Positions 38,940 through 47,631 of a stretch of 64,000 bases of DNA are shown here, one piece after another. How positions within the stretch are numbered: the stretch's first letter is position 1; each line of letters opens with the position of its first letter. The notes beneath the pieces are model-generated. The model worked only from the letters and a program-made list of their open reading frames with translations. It had not been told where the DNA came from and ran no database searches. Source of the DNA: Alteromonas sp. KUL42 (GTDB taxonomy: Bacteria; Pseudomonadota; Gammaproteobacteria; Enterobacterales; Alteromonadaceae); NCBI RefSeq assembly GCF_006538325.1, contig NZ_BJKK01000001.1:434001-498000 (forward strand), written 5' to 3'. Made by a program: the position numbers and the translations under genes.

Positions 38940-40025
38940 ATGAAAAAAAAGCTGGTCCATCTTGTTTACAGCATGGGATGTGGAGGGTTAGAGAAAGTAA
39001 TAGTTAATCTCATCAATGGCACTCATGAAAAAGTCGAGCATGTCATAATCACACTCACCCCTGAGTTTGAAATGATCGACGTTATCGTACCTGTCATAGA
39101 CGTTTTTTGTTTAGAAAAGCGCCCTGGTAAAGACTTAGGATGTCATTTGCGTCTTTATAAGCTACTAAAGCAAATATCTCCTGATGTAATCAATACCTAT
39201 AATTTTGGAACCATTGAATATCATGTAACGGCATTTCTTGCTGGAGTAAAGCTGCGTGTGCACAGTGATCACGGACACGGTGGTGATGCACAAGATGGCT
39301 TGAATAAGAAGAATAATCTAATTCGCAGAGTATCATCCTTTTTCATCCACGATTATGTCGTGGTCTCGCAAGACTTGATGGATTGGGTGACAAAAATCGT
39401 AAAAGTAAAGCCACATCGATTACACCTTATTCAAAATGGTGTAGAGGTACAGCCCAGCTACACTGCTCTAGAAAAGGCTCCTGCCCAAGAAAAAGTAGTT
39501 TGTACTGTTGGCAGGCTCGACCCCGTGAAAAATCAGTCTTTGTTGATTCGCGCATTTAAAGAGCTCGTTGATAAGTGCCCTGTACCTGTAAAACTTAAGA
39601 TTATTGGGGATGGGAGTGAGCGCAGCAAACTAGAGAGCTTGACTAATGAATTAAACCTTCAAGAGCATGTTGAATTTCTCGGCTATCGAGAGGATATTCG
39701 ACATCAATTGGAACAGTGCGATGTGTTTGTTTTATCATCTCACTATGAAGCCATGCCAATGACAATATTAGAAACCATGGCAGTGGGAAGGCCTGTTGTA
39801 ACTACTGACGTAGGTGGCATACGGCATTTTATAGATGATTCGGTAGTGTCATTTGTTGAGCCTGATAACAAAGAAATGTTGGCCTGTGAAATCTTGTCTT
39901 GCGTTACGACGTTTCCAGCAGATAAAGTTGAGAAAGCGCACAAATTAGTATTCGATAAGTATTCAATAAGTGCAATGGCTGAGCGCTATTTATCAGTCTA
40001 CTCCACAACTACGCAAAGTACCTAA
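38940..40025 (+). CDS. XrtA-associated glycosyltransferase family 4 (TIGR03088-like)
   Basis: A 361-residue GT-B enzyme. The N terminus LVHLVYSMGCGGLEKVIVNL and the segment LRVHSDHGHGGDAQDG are typical of the PEP-CTERM/EpsH-associated transferase subfamily. The donor domain shows LHLIQNGV, VGRLDPVKNQSL, FLGYREDIR and YEAMPMTILETMAVGRPVV. About 150 non-coding bases separate it from the FemAB gene. It probably adds one sugar of the exopolysaccharide repeat. Confidence 0.88.
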   Translation: MKKKLVHLVYSMGCGGLEKVIVNLINGTHEKVEHVIITLTPEFEMIDVIVPVIDVFCLEKRPGKDLGCHLRLYKLLKQISPDVINTYNFGTIEYHVTAFLAGVKLRVHSDHGHGGDAQDGLNKKNNLIRRVSSFFIHDYVVVSQDLMDWVTKIVKVKPHRLHLIQNGVEVQPSYTALEKAPAQEKVVCTVGRLDPVKNQSLLIRAFKELVDKCPVPVKLKIIGDGSERSKLESLTNELNLQEHVEFLGYREDIRHQLEQCDVFVLSSHYEAMPMTILETMAVGRPVVTTDVGGIRHFIDDSVVSFVEPDNKEMLACEILSCVTTFPADKVEKAHKLVFDKYSISAMAERYLSVYSTTTQST

Positions 40026-40072
40026 AACATTCCGTCCTAACAAAGAACACCAATATGAATTGTCTATATGCC

Positions 40073-41134
40073 TTATTGTGCCAACTTGTCTTTGAGCATT
40101 TGCATAAGATAATTGGCATTTCCGAGTAGGGAAGCAGGGTAAAAGGTTAAATTACTAAACTCGTAAATCTCACTACTCAAGCTCTTTTTATATTGACTTT
40201 CACCACCAAGAAAGTCGTACCATTGAAAACCTTTATTTCTGTAAAATTGCATAAGAAGAAAGTGCATGCTGTAGCCGGGCTTAATTTTTTTGTTCTGAAA
40301 AGCGTAATTTATTCCTGAACAGTAAAAATAGATATTATTCTTAAAAGCAATATTGTATGAGTAGCCGAGAACCGTATTTCCAGCCGTTACTTTCACTAAA
40401 CTGACATCATCAAAAAAGTAATTGATGAGATGGGTGTGATGGGCAAGGAAAAAGGGGTTATTGAAACCACTTCCTTCGGGTGTCTGTCCCCATCTCTTTA
40501 CGTGATATTGACCAAGTAAGTTGAAATAATCCCTCGCTTCGTCTTTCGACGCCTCCTTAATGCTTAAATTTCCGCACGTTTCAAGTAATAGTCTATTAGA
40601 GCGCCTTGTCTGTTCTCGGGTATTCTTAGAAAAACACCCTTCCAAATTTTCACCTGCGAGGTAGGTTCGATATCCTTTTATTGGGATACTGTGATATTTT
40701 CTGCAAGTAGATGATGATTCTTGTTTCCATTTATCTTCCAATGCCATTGAAACATAAAGTTTGTCGGTAACTAGGTTGTCAAGAAAGTTAAATAACGCGT
40801 TAAGGCAATCCGTTCTATCTTCTTTTGTACACATTATATCATTGTGCTCAATCCACACTTGATCTTGCTTGGGAATGCCAGTTTGGTTTAGATACTGTGT
40901 ATGAATAAAAGGAAAGAGGGATGCCTTTTGTCTAGCCAACCAGAAATAGCCAATTTCGTTTCCATGTTTTACAAAGGTATATAGATGTGGCAAATGTTCG
41001 AGTGATAATGCCCAAGATTCTTGCCATAAAAGAGAGGTAAAAGGAGAGTCGCTACTTATTTTCTCATGCATCGTTCTGAGGAAAGATGTAACCTCAAAAG
41101 AAGTGCTTATGTGTTTTTGTTGTATTGATATCAT
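40073..41134 (-). CDS. GNAT/FemAB-like acetyltransferase family protein
   Basis: A 353-residue protein with a weakly conserved N-terminal half (SLLWQESWALSLEHLPH). The C-terminal half is recognisable as a BcsL/CelD-like GNAT fold: FSKNTREQTRRSNRLL, RWGQTPEGSGFNNPFF and IYFYCSGINYAFQNKKIKPGYSMHFL. It lies 15 bases after the YdcF gene on the minus strand. Such proteins occur in cellulose and exopolysaccharide clusters and may acylate the polymer or a precursor. The specific reaction is unknown. Confidence 0.75.
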   Translation of the reverse strand: MISIQQKHISTSFEVTSFLRTMHEKISSDSPFTSLLWQESWALSLEHLPHLYTFVKHGNEIGYFWLARQKASLFPFIHTQYLNQTGIPKQDQVWIEHNDIMCTKEDRTDCLNALFNFLDNLVTDKLYVSMALEDKWKQESSSTCRKYHSIPIKGYRTYLAGENLEGCFSKNTREQTRRSNRLLLETCGNLSIKEASKDEARDYFNLLGQYHVKRWGQTPEGSGFNNPFFLAHHTHLINYFFDDVSLVKVTAGNTVLGYSYNIAFKNNIYFYCSGINYAFQNKKIKPGYSMHFLLMQFYRNKGFQWYDFLGGESQYKKSLSSEIYEFSNLTFYPASLLGNANYLMQMLKDKLAQ

Positions 41135-41149
41135 AGCAGTGATGCTTTC

Positions 41150-41899
41150 TTAATGTGTAAAGTAGTATTTAACCTGAGCGCCATAGGCATAAAATGCTTG
41201 TTGTACCTTATGTAAAGCCGTAATAGATGGCGTCGACAAATAAGGCATCAATCGGCCGTTGCTATGATACTCTACAGGAAAAGTTAATACTGACGTGCTG
41301 TATTTAGACAGAACAGCAGAAGCACGCTCTATGTGTGTAGCTGATGTAACTAAGACAACATCTTTGTTTGAAATAAAACTCTTGATAGCTTCAACTTCAC
41401 TTACTGTGGTTGTTCCCTCAGGAATAGTTATTATGTTGTCCTTCGATACGCCTAATGAAACTAGAAATGAAGCTGCTTTTTCAGCATAACTAACGTTTTT
41501 GTCGTTTAAAAAGTAGCCGCCAGTTACCAGTGTTGGGATATTAAATGCCCTTGATACCTCACTTGCACCGACCAAGCGTTGTAAGGCGCAGGGAGGCCAA
41601 CGTGAAATTTCAGTCATTTGGCCTTCGGTAAAATAGTAACACGCTGGTACCACGATAAATTCGGCATCAATTGCTTCGCTTTTCAGCTCGGATACAGTAA
41701 TCGTATGTTCTAAAGGGTAAAGTAATAGGTCTGCGAAATAGGGCTGAGAAGTCAAAAATATATAAATGAATGCAATACGATAGAGCAGTCTGTATCCTTT
41801 TTTTTGTAAGCGTTGTAGAAGGCAAGCTACAAGTACTAGTACACTGAACATCATCAAAGGGTTGGTAAAGGCGATTACAATACTTTTTGTGATAACCAT
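41150..41899 (-). CDS. YdcF/ElyC/SanA-like membrane protein (DUF218)
   Basis: A 249-residue protein with two N-terminal hydrophobic segments (residues 5-25 and 36-52) and a DUF218 domain. The domain shows AEFIVVPACYYFTEG at its start, TLVTGGYFLNDK, the glutamate-rich EGTTTVSEVEAIK and VVLVTSATHIERA. Relatives are linked to envelope biogenesis and undecaprenyl-sugar handling. It begins only 43 bases from the divergent secreted peptidase gene, so any promoter for that gene must lie partly inside this coding region. Confidence 0.85.
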   Translation of the reverse strand: MVITKSIVIAFTNPLMMFSVLVLVACLLQRLQKKGYRLLYRIAFIYIFLTSQPYFADLLLYPLEHTITVSELKSEAIDAEFIVVPACYYFTEGQMTEISRWPPCALQRLVGASEVSRAFNIPTLVTGGYFLNDKNVSYAEKAASFLVSLGVSKDNIITIPEGTTTVSEVEAIKSFISNKDVVLVTSATHIERASAVLSKYSTSVLTFPVEYHSNGRLMPYLSTPSITALHKVQQAFYAYGAQVKYYFTH

Positions 41900-41942
41900 T
41901 GATGGATATGTCCTACTGTCTGACTATTTTGTGAGGTAAATT

Positions 41943-42697
41943 TTGCGCTCAAACAAATACTGGTTTGTTATTTTTGTTTTTTTATAGCTAACATACAAGC
42001 CGCCAATCACTCGTTTCCTGATGTAGTAAAACAAGTATCCCAAAGTATCGTTGCAGTGGCAATTGATGCACCTATAAAGCATGCAAACCCCAAAGTGTTA
42101 GGCACGGGTTTCATTATTCACAATGGCCAATATGCCATCACAAATTATCATGTGGTTTCACAGGTGTTAGATCCAAGCATTGTAGAGCATCATGTGGTAC
42201 TCAGCGGTTCTGGACAAATAGTAAAAAAAGTAAAGGCAGAAATTCATTCTATTGATATAAAGCATGACTTGGCGCTACTCAAGTTAGACGCTACATTGCC
42301 TGCAATGAAACTTAGCGAACCTGAAATGATGCATCCAGGCACAGAAGTAGCATTTACAGGGTTTCCTATTGGCGCTGTTTTAGGCTTGTACCCTGCAACG
42401 CACCGAGGCTATATTTCAGCAATTACACCTGATGCAATACCTGCAAACAATGCCAATGAATTGTCATCTCTTTTGATGAAACGGCTTTCCGACGCAAGTT
42501 TAATATATCAGTTAGATGCAGTGGCCTATCCGGGAAACAGCGGTAGTCCGCTCTATTCTCCTGTAACTGGAGAAGTAATAGGTGTGATTAACAAAGTGCT
42601 AGTTAAGGATGCAAAAGAGAGTGCATTGTCTTCGCCAAGCGGAATTTCTTATGCTATTCCAGTTGAATATGTTCACAAATTGCTGAAAAAGATTTAG
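41943..42697 (+). CDS. Secreted trypsin-like serine peptidase (S1 family), probable frameshift in the signal peptide
   Basis: The catalytic set is visible: His in TNYHVVS, Asp in KHDLALLKL and Ser in GNSGSPLYS. The uninterrupted frame extends upstream through a signal-like segment (IANIQAANHSFPDVV) but contains no ATG, GTG or TTG before a stop; the first in-frame start is an internal GTG at 42056, which would remove the signal. A TTG at 41943, six bases after GAGG, begins RSNKYWFVIFVF in another frame. Adding one T to the T7 run at 41977-41983 joins the two into a normal 251-residue exported protease without a PDZ domain. Function in the locus is unknown. Confidence 0.75.
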
Positions 42698-42818
42698 TTT
42701 ATGAAAAATATAACAAGGCTAACTTTCTTTCTCATATCATAGCTGAACTATTTTCCACATCTGGGAAAGTAATATATTCGTGCCATCGTGGACGTCATCA
42801 ATTCGATTAAGGGAAAAA

Positions 42819-43835
42819 ATGAAAATTCTAGTTACAGGGGCTGCAGGGTTTATTGGTGCAGCAGTTTCACATTACCTCATTAACCGAGGAGATGAAGTTG
42901 TTGGTATCGACAATATCAATGATTACTATGATGTGAATTTAAAACATGCCCGCTTAGCGCATTTACAGGCGTCACCAGCTGCTTCTCTTTTTTCATTTGT
43001 TGAAATGGGTGTGGAAGAGCGAGATAAAATGGCCGATTTGTTTGCTACTCACAAATTTGACCGTGTTGTGCATTTGGCTGCTCAGGCCGGTGTTCGTTAT
43101 TCCATTGAAAACCCGAACGCGTATGTTGACTCCAATTTAGTTGGCTTTATGAACATATTGGAAGGCTGTCGACACAACCACGTTGAACACCTTGTTTATG
43201 CATCATCAAGTTCTGTTTATGGCGCGAATGAAACAATGCCATTTTCTGAACAACACAATGTGGACCACCAAGTTAGCTTGTATGCGGCTTCTAAGAAGGC
43301 CAATGAGCTTATGGCGCACACCTATAGCCATTTGTATAACATTCCAACAACAGGGTTGCGATTCTTTACCGTGTACGGGCCGTGGAGTCGCCCAGATATG
43401 GCGCCGTTCAAGTTCACTAAAGCCATTTTAGAAGGAAAAACGATCCAAGTGTATAACTATGGCAATCACCGCCGCGACTTTACTTATATTGATGACATTG
43501 TTGAAGGTATTGTTCGGGCGTTGGACAAGATTGCTAAGCCAAATGAACAGTGGGACGGAAGTAACCCTGATCCTAGTACAAGTAAGGCGCCGTATCGCGT
43601 ATATAATATTGGCGCACAGACTCCCGTGCATTTACTTACCTTCATTGAAACTTTAGAGAAAGCATTAGGCGTTGAAGCGGAAAAAGAGTTATTGCCCATG
43701 CAACCTGGTGATGTACCTGATACATACGCGGATGTTTCTGCTTTGGCGAAAGATACAGGATATAAACCATCAACCGATGTTGAAACGGGGGTCAATGCAT
43801 TTGTTGCTTGGTATCGCGATTTTTACCAAGTTTAA
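42819..43835 (+). CDS. NAD-dependent epimerase, probable UDP-glucuronate 4-epimerase
   Basis: A 338-residue short-chain dehydrogenase-type epimerase. The N terminus KILVTGAAGFIGAAVSHYL and the IDNINDYYDVNLKHARL segment match UDP-glucuronate epimerases, which make UDP-GalA. YAASKKANELMAHTYS holds the catalytic Tyr and Lys, and LRFFTVYGPWSRPDMAPF and RRDFTYIDDIVEG follow. The ATG at 42819 after AAGGG is preferred over an upstream GTG. It is the last gene of the polysaccharide region and would supply a further uronic acid donor. Confidence 0.92.
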   Translation: MKILVTGAAGFIGAAVSHYLINRGDEVVGIDNINDYYDVNLKHARLAHLQASPAASLFSFVEMGVEERDKMADLFATHKFDRVVHLAAQAGVRYSIENPNAYVDSNLVGFMNILEGCRHNHVEHLVYASSSSVYGANETMPFSEQHNVDHQVSLYAASKKANELMAHTYSHLYNIPTTGLRFFTVYGPWSRPDMAPFKFTKAILEGKTIQVYNYGNHRRDFTYIDDIVEGIVRALDKIAKPNEQWDGSNPDPSTSKAPYRVYNIGAQTPVHLLTFIETLEKALGVEAEKELLPMQPGDVPDTYADVSALAKDTGYKPSTDVETGVNAFVAWYRDFYQV

Positions 43836-43944
43836 TGATCATAATAGATTGCATTAATTGTTAGCAAAAATCCTGCTCATACACACTATTTAGAATTTAG
43901 TTCATTAGGTAAATAACAGTAAAATGTGCAGAGTAATGAGGATA

Positions 43945-43984
43945 CAAAAAAGCCGCCGTGTTTAAAATAAAGCAGGGCGGCTTT
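43945..43984 (-). terminator. Rho-independent terminator of malate synthase gene
   Basis: AAAGCCGCC at 43949-43957 pairs with GGCGGCTTT at 43976-43984. Read on the minus strand the stem is followed by a T run (A run 43946-43951 on the plus strand), right after the malate synthase stop. With a short TTT on the other side it may also stop plus-strand transcripts from the epimerase. Confidence 0.85.
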
Positions 43985-44011
43985 AGCTTGTAAGGTGCCT
44001 TAAAATAGCAA

Positions 44012-46195
44012 TCAGTGTTTAGCGAGTTTCGCTTTCATTTCACGACGTCTTGCATGTAGCAAAGGTTCAGTGTAGCCACTTGGTTGCTCTTTACCTTTGA
44101 AGATAAGGTCACTGGCGGCTAGAAATCCGATTGAGTTTTCTAAGTCTGGCGCCATGGGGATATATTCAGCGTCACCACTATTTTGCTCATCCACCAATAC
44201 CGCCATACGTGCCAATGATTCTTTTACAAAATCGACGCTCACTATGCCGTGTTCCAACCAGTTAGCAATGTGTTGAGACGAAATTCGCAATGTTGCTCTG
44301 TCTTCCATTAAGCCTACATCATTGATGTCTGGTACTTTTGAACATCCCACACCTTGATGCACCCAGCGGACAACATAGCCCAAAATACCTTGAACATTAT
44401 TATCAATTTCTCGTTTGATGCTTTCTCGAGTAAGGGTTGAAGCATCCTCCAACAATGGAATCGTTAAAATGTCATCTAAACCATCAAACTGATCATCTAG
44501 CGATTTCTGTACATCAAACACATTTACATCATGATAGTGCAGTGCGTGAAGCGTTGCTGCCGTAGGAGACGGAACCCATGCAGTATTCGCCCCAGATTTA
44601 GGATGGCCAATTTTAGTATCCATCATGTTTTGCATTTCATCGGGGATAGGCCACATACCCTTGCCGATTTGCGCTTTGCCAGATAGTCCACAGCGAAGAC
44701 CAACGGCCACATTGGCGGTTTCATATGCTTTAATCCAAGGCATTGCTTTGAGTGCCGCCTTTTCAGCAAAAGGTCCTGCTAGCATAGAGGTATGAATTTC
44801 ATCGCCAGTTCTGTCTAAGAACCCTGTATTGATAAACACCACCCGTGAACTAGCCGCCGCAATACAGGCTTGTAGATTCACACTGGTACGGCGTTCTTCG
44901 TCCATAATGCCCATCTTTAAGGTGTTTGCTGGTACATCAATAATGGTTTCAATACGTCCGAATAAGGCATTCGAGAAGGCAACTTCTTCAGGACCGTGCA
45001 TTTTGGGCTTAACGATATAAATACTGCCTTCGCGACTATTTTTGAACTGACTATTACCGAGTAAATCATGTTTAGCAATAAGCGAAGTAACAACCCCGTC
45101 CATGATCCCCTCTGGCACTTCTTCACCGTCAAATAGCATGGCATCGTTAGTCATTAAGTGGCCAACATTACGTACAAACATCAAACTTCTACCTGAGAGA
45201 GTCACTTCAGATTGTGAGTTCGCGTGCTTTGAAGGTTGGTAAACACGATCTTCGTGCATGGCGCGTGTTAGCTGTTTACCACCTTTAGTCATTTCAATAC
45301 TTAAGGTGCCTTTCATTAACCCCAGCCAGTTGCTGTACACCAAGGTTTTGTCCTCAGCGTCTACTGCGGCTACTGAATCTTCACAATCCATAATGGTCGT
45401 TAGTGCCGCTTCAATTAATACGTCCTTAACGTTGGCAGCGTCGCTTTCGCCAATTGGATGTGCGGGGTCTATTTGAATTTCAAAATGTAACCCATTGTGC
45501 ACAAATAACAGGGCTGATGGCGATGAAATTCCACCTTGGTAGCCTAACCACTGTTCTGTATTCGCTAGCGTTGTGACATCACCATCGGCAAGGGTTGCCA
45601 ATAGCTTTCCAGTTTCTATTTGATAAGAGGTAACATTCGCATGGCTGCCTTTGGCAAGTGGAAGCATATTATCTAGATACGCTTTTGCTTTAGCGATAAC
45701 TTTAGCTCCCCGCGCTGGGTTATACCCTTTACCTGCTTCAGCACCATCTTCATCGCTAATTACGTCTGTACCGTAAAGCGCATCGTATAAACTGCCCCAG
45801 CGCGCATTTACGGCATTAAGTGCGTATCGTGCATTGTTGATAGGAACAACAAGTTGAGGGCCTGCCATGGTTGCAATTTCTGCATCAACATTCGACGTAT
45901 CTACGTTTACTTGTGAAGGCTGTTCTACCAAATAGCCAATGCTCTTTAAGAATGCATTATACTCAGGGCAATTAACTGGATTACCGGCTTTGTGATAATT
46001 ATCTATTGCCAGTTGAAGTTGGTCACGCTTTTCCAGTAGTGCTCGGTTTTGCGGAATAAACTCTGCGAAGAGGGCTTCTGTCCCTTGCCAGAATGCATCC
46101 TGTTCGACGCCTGTTCCGGGTAGAGCTTGTTGATTGATGAAGTTGAAGAGTTGCTCAGCAACTTGTAATCGGCCTCTTGTAATATATCCTTGCAT
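44012..46195 (-). CDS. glcB: Malate synthase G
   Basis: A 727-residue cytoplasmic enzyme that condenses glyoxylate and acetyl-CoA to malate, the second glyoxylate-shunt step. Length and motifs fit the monomeric G form: [59 protein letters not shown] and [14 protein letters not shown]. The C-terminal region has [24 protein letters not shown] strong terminator follows. Isocitrate lyase lies nearby on the same strand, with the LysR gene between them. Confidence 0.96.
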   Translation of the reverse strand: MQGYITRGRLQVAEQLFNFINQQALPGTGVEQDAFWQGTEALFAEFIPQNRALLEKRDQLQLAIDNYHKAGNPVNCPEYNAFLKSIGYLVEQPSQVNVDTSNVDAEIATMAGPQLVVPINNARYALNAVNARWGSLYDALYGTDVISDEDGAEAGKGYNPARGAKVIAKAKAYLDNMLPLAKGSHANVTSYQIETGKLLATLADGDVTTLANTEQWLGYQGGISSPSALLFVHNGLHFEIQIDPAHPIGESDAANVKDVLIEAALTTIMDCEDSVAAVDAEDKTLVYSNWLGLMKGTLSIEMTKGGKQLTRAMHEDRVYQPSKHANSQSEVTLSGRSLMFVRNVGHLMTNDAMLFDGEEVPEGIMDGVVTSLIAKHDLLGNSQFKNSREGSIYIVKPKMHGPEEVAFSNALFGRIETIIDVPANTLKMGIMDEERRTSVNLQACIAAASSRVVFINTGFLDRTGDEIHTSMLAGPFAEKAALKAMPWIKAYETANVAVGLRCGLSGKAQIGKGMWPIPDEMQNMMDTKIGHPKSGANTAWVPSPTAATLHALHYHDVNVFDVQKSLDDQFDGLDDILTIPLLEDASTLTRESIKREIDNNVQGILGYVVRWVHQGVGCSKVPDINDVGLMEDRATLRISSQHIANWLEHGIVSVDFVKESLARMAVLVDEQNSGDAEYIPMAPDLENSIGFLAASDLIFKGKEQPSGYTEPLLHARRREMKAKLAKH

Positions 46196-46293
46196 AACTA
46201 CCTCTATACATTTATCTGATGACTCAGTGTAGTGTGTATAGAGATAGTTTTTTAATTTATGGTTTGTATTTTTGCCATATATTTTATGAATGG

Positions 46294-47238
46294 TTAGCCG
46301 GCGTTCATTTCACTGGCCACATCACTGATGAGTCGGCGCAGCCAAATATGTCCTGCATCGTGATGAAGTAAAGCACTCCACGCCATTTTCAATGCGATAG
46401 GTGGAATATCAAAAGGTGGCTCTTTGATAACCACGCCAGGGTCGTGTTTAAACAATCTTGCTGCTTTACTAGGCAGTGTTGCAATAAGCTTTTGTCGCTT
46501 GGCAATTTGCAGTGCAGCGTGATAATGGCGGGTAAAAACACGAATGGCTCGTTGTTTGCCGATTTTTGTCAGTTCAGCATCAACCCAACCCAGTTTTTGA
46601 ACTTCGTTTGGATCGATACCCACACCGACACCAAAACCTGTTTTGCTCACCCAAATATGCTGTGCTTTCAAATAGCCATCTAAGTCACATTTTTCAACCA
46701 GTGGATGGTCAGAACTCATGACACAGCTGAATGTGTCGTACCAAATGACTTTTTGGTGAAAAGACAGTGGTAATTCATCAAAGCGGTTAATTGCCATATC
46801 CACTTTACCTTGTTCAACATCGTGGAATGTAACATCACTTGGGGTGATCAAATCTAGTGTGATGTTTGGTGCTAAATCAGCGAGGCGACCGACAAGTTCC
46901 AATAGCAAAGTACTCTCAGCATAATCGCTGGTCATGATACGAAATGTTCTATCGCTAGTAAGCGGGTCAAAGTCGGTTTCTGGTTGTATTGAACTTTCAA
47001 GACGACTAAGCACGTCACGAATTATAGGTTGGAGTTCAAGAGCGCGCTTTGTGGGTGTCATACCGTCGCTTGTTCTTACCAAAAGAGGATCTTTGAATAA
47101 ATCACGAAGACGCTTTAGCCCGTTACTCATGGCGGGTTGAGTAATACTCAATTGGTTCGCGGCTTTAGTAACGCTACCTTCGCGAAGCAGTACATCTAAG
47201 TACACCAACAGATTTAGATCGACCTTGGCTATATTCAT
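46294..47238 (-). CDS. LysR family transcriptional regulator
   Basis: A 314-residue regulator with an N-terminal winged helix ([25 protein letters not shown], then [11 protein letters not shown]) and a C-terminal effector domain of the type-2 periplasmic-binding fold. The start may be the ATG at 47238 or a GTG at 47253; neither has a strong ribosome site. It lies between malate synthase and isocitrate lyase, all on the minus strand, so it may control the glyoxylate shunt. The effector is unknown, and the link to these targets is by position only. Confidence 0.88.
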   Translation of the reverse strand: MNIAKVDLNLLVYLDVLLREGSVTKAANQLSITQPAMSNGLKRLRDLFKDPLLVRTSDGMTPTKRALELQPIIRDVLSRLESSIQPETDFDPLTSDRTFRIMTSDYAESTLLLELVGRLADLAPNITLDLITPSDVTFHDVEQGKVDMAINRFDELPLSFHQKVIWYDTFSCVMSSDHPLVEKCDLDGYLKAQHIWVSKTGFGVGVGIDPNEVQKLGWVDAELTKIGKQRAIRVFTRHYHAALQIAKRQKLIATLPSKAARLFKHDPGVVIKEPPFDIPPIALKMAWSALLHHDAGHIWLRRLISDVASEMNAG

Positions 47239-47464
47239 ATTTTTAATGCTCACACTTCATCTAATTGTACGGCGCTATTATATCGGTTTTTTATTTGCTT
47301 GTCAGATAAGCGTTTAGTCTTAAATTTTTGTTTCATTTTTACGTAACCGTATGAATTTTATGTTTTATAGTTGGCTTTTATGAGTATGGGATTTTTATAT
47401 TGAAAGTTTAGGACTGGTTTAGATAATAAATATTCTGAATGTTGTAAGGTGGTGTTTATTTGCC

Positions 47465-47507
47465 AAGCAAGGAAGCAAGGAACTAAGGAAGCAAGGAACT
47501 AAGGAAG
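47465..47507. repeat. Purine-rich short tandem repeat
   Basis: The 16-base unit GGAAGCAAGGAACTAA occurs twice in exact tandem (47471-47486 and 47487-47502), flanked by partial copies on both sides. It lies within the 393-base gap between the LysR gene and isocitrate lyase (47239-47631). Apart from this repeat and the aceA terminator no other structure was found in that gap. Confidence 0.85.
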
Positions 47508-47559
47508 TATTCGGGGAGGCGCAGATACCGCCAAGAACGAATTCGTGTGTGTTTGAAAC

Positions 47560-47581
47560 AAAAAAGGCACCCGAAGGTGCC
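47560..47581 (-). terminator. Rho-independent terminator of isocitrate lyase gene
   Basis: On the minus strand GGCACC, a TTCG tetraloop and GGTGCC form a stable hairpin (47566-47581), followed by six T (47560-47565). This is a textbook intrinsic terminator about 50 bases after the aceA stop. Confidence 0.92.
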
Positions 47582-47631
47582 AAATGGAAAGGTTGGGATA
47601 CTTTCCTTTTTCGCTATAAAGTGGCTAACAC

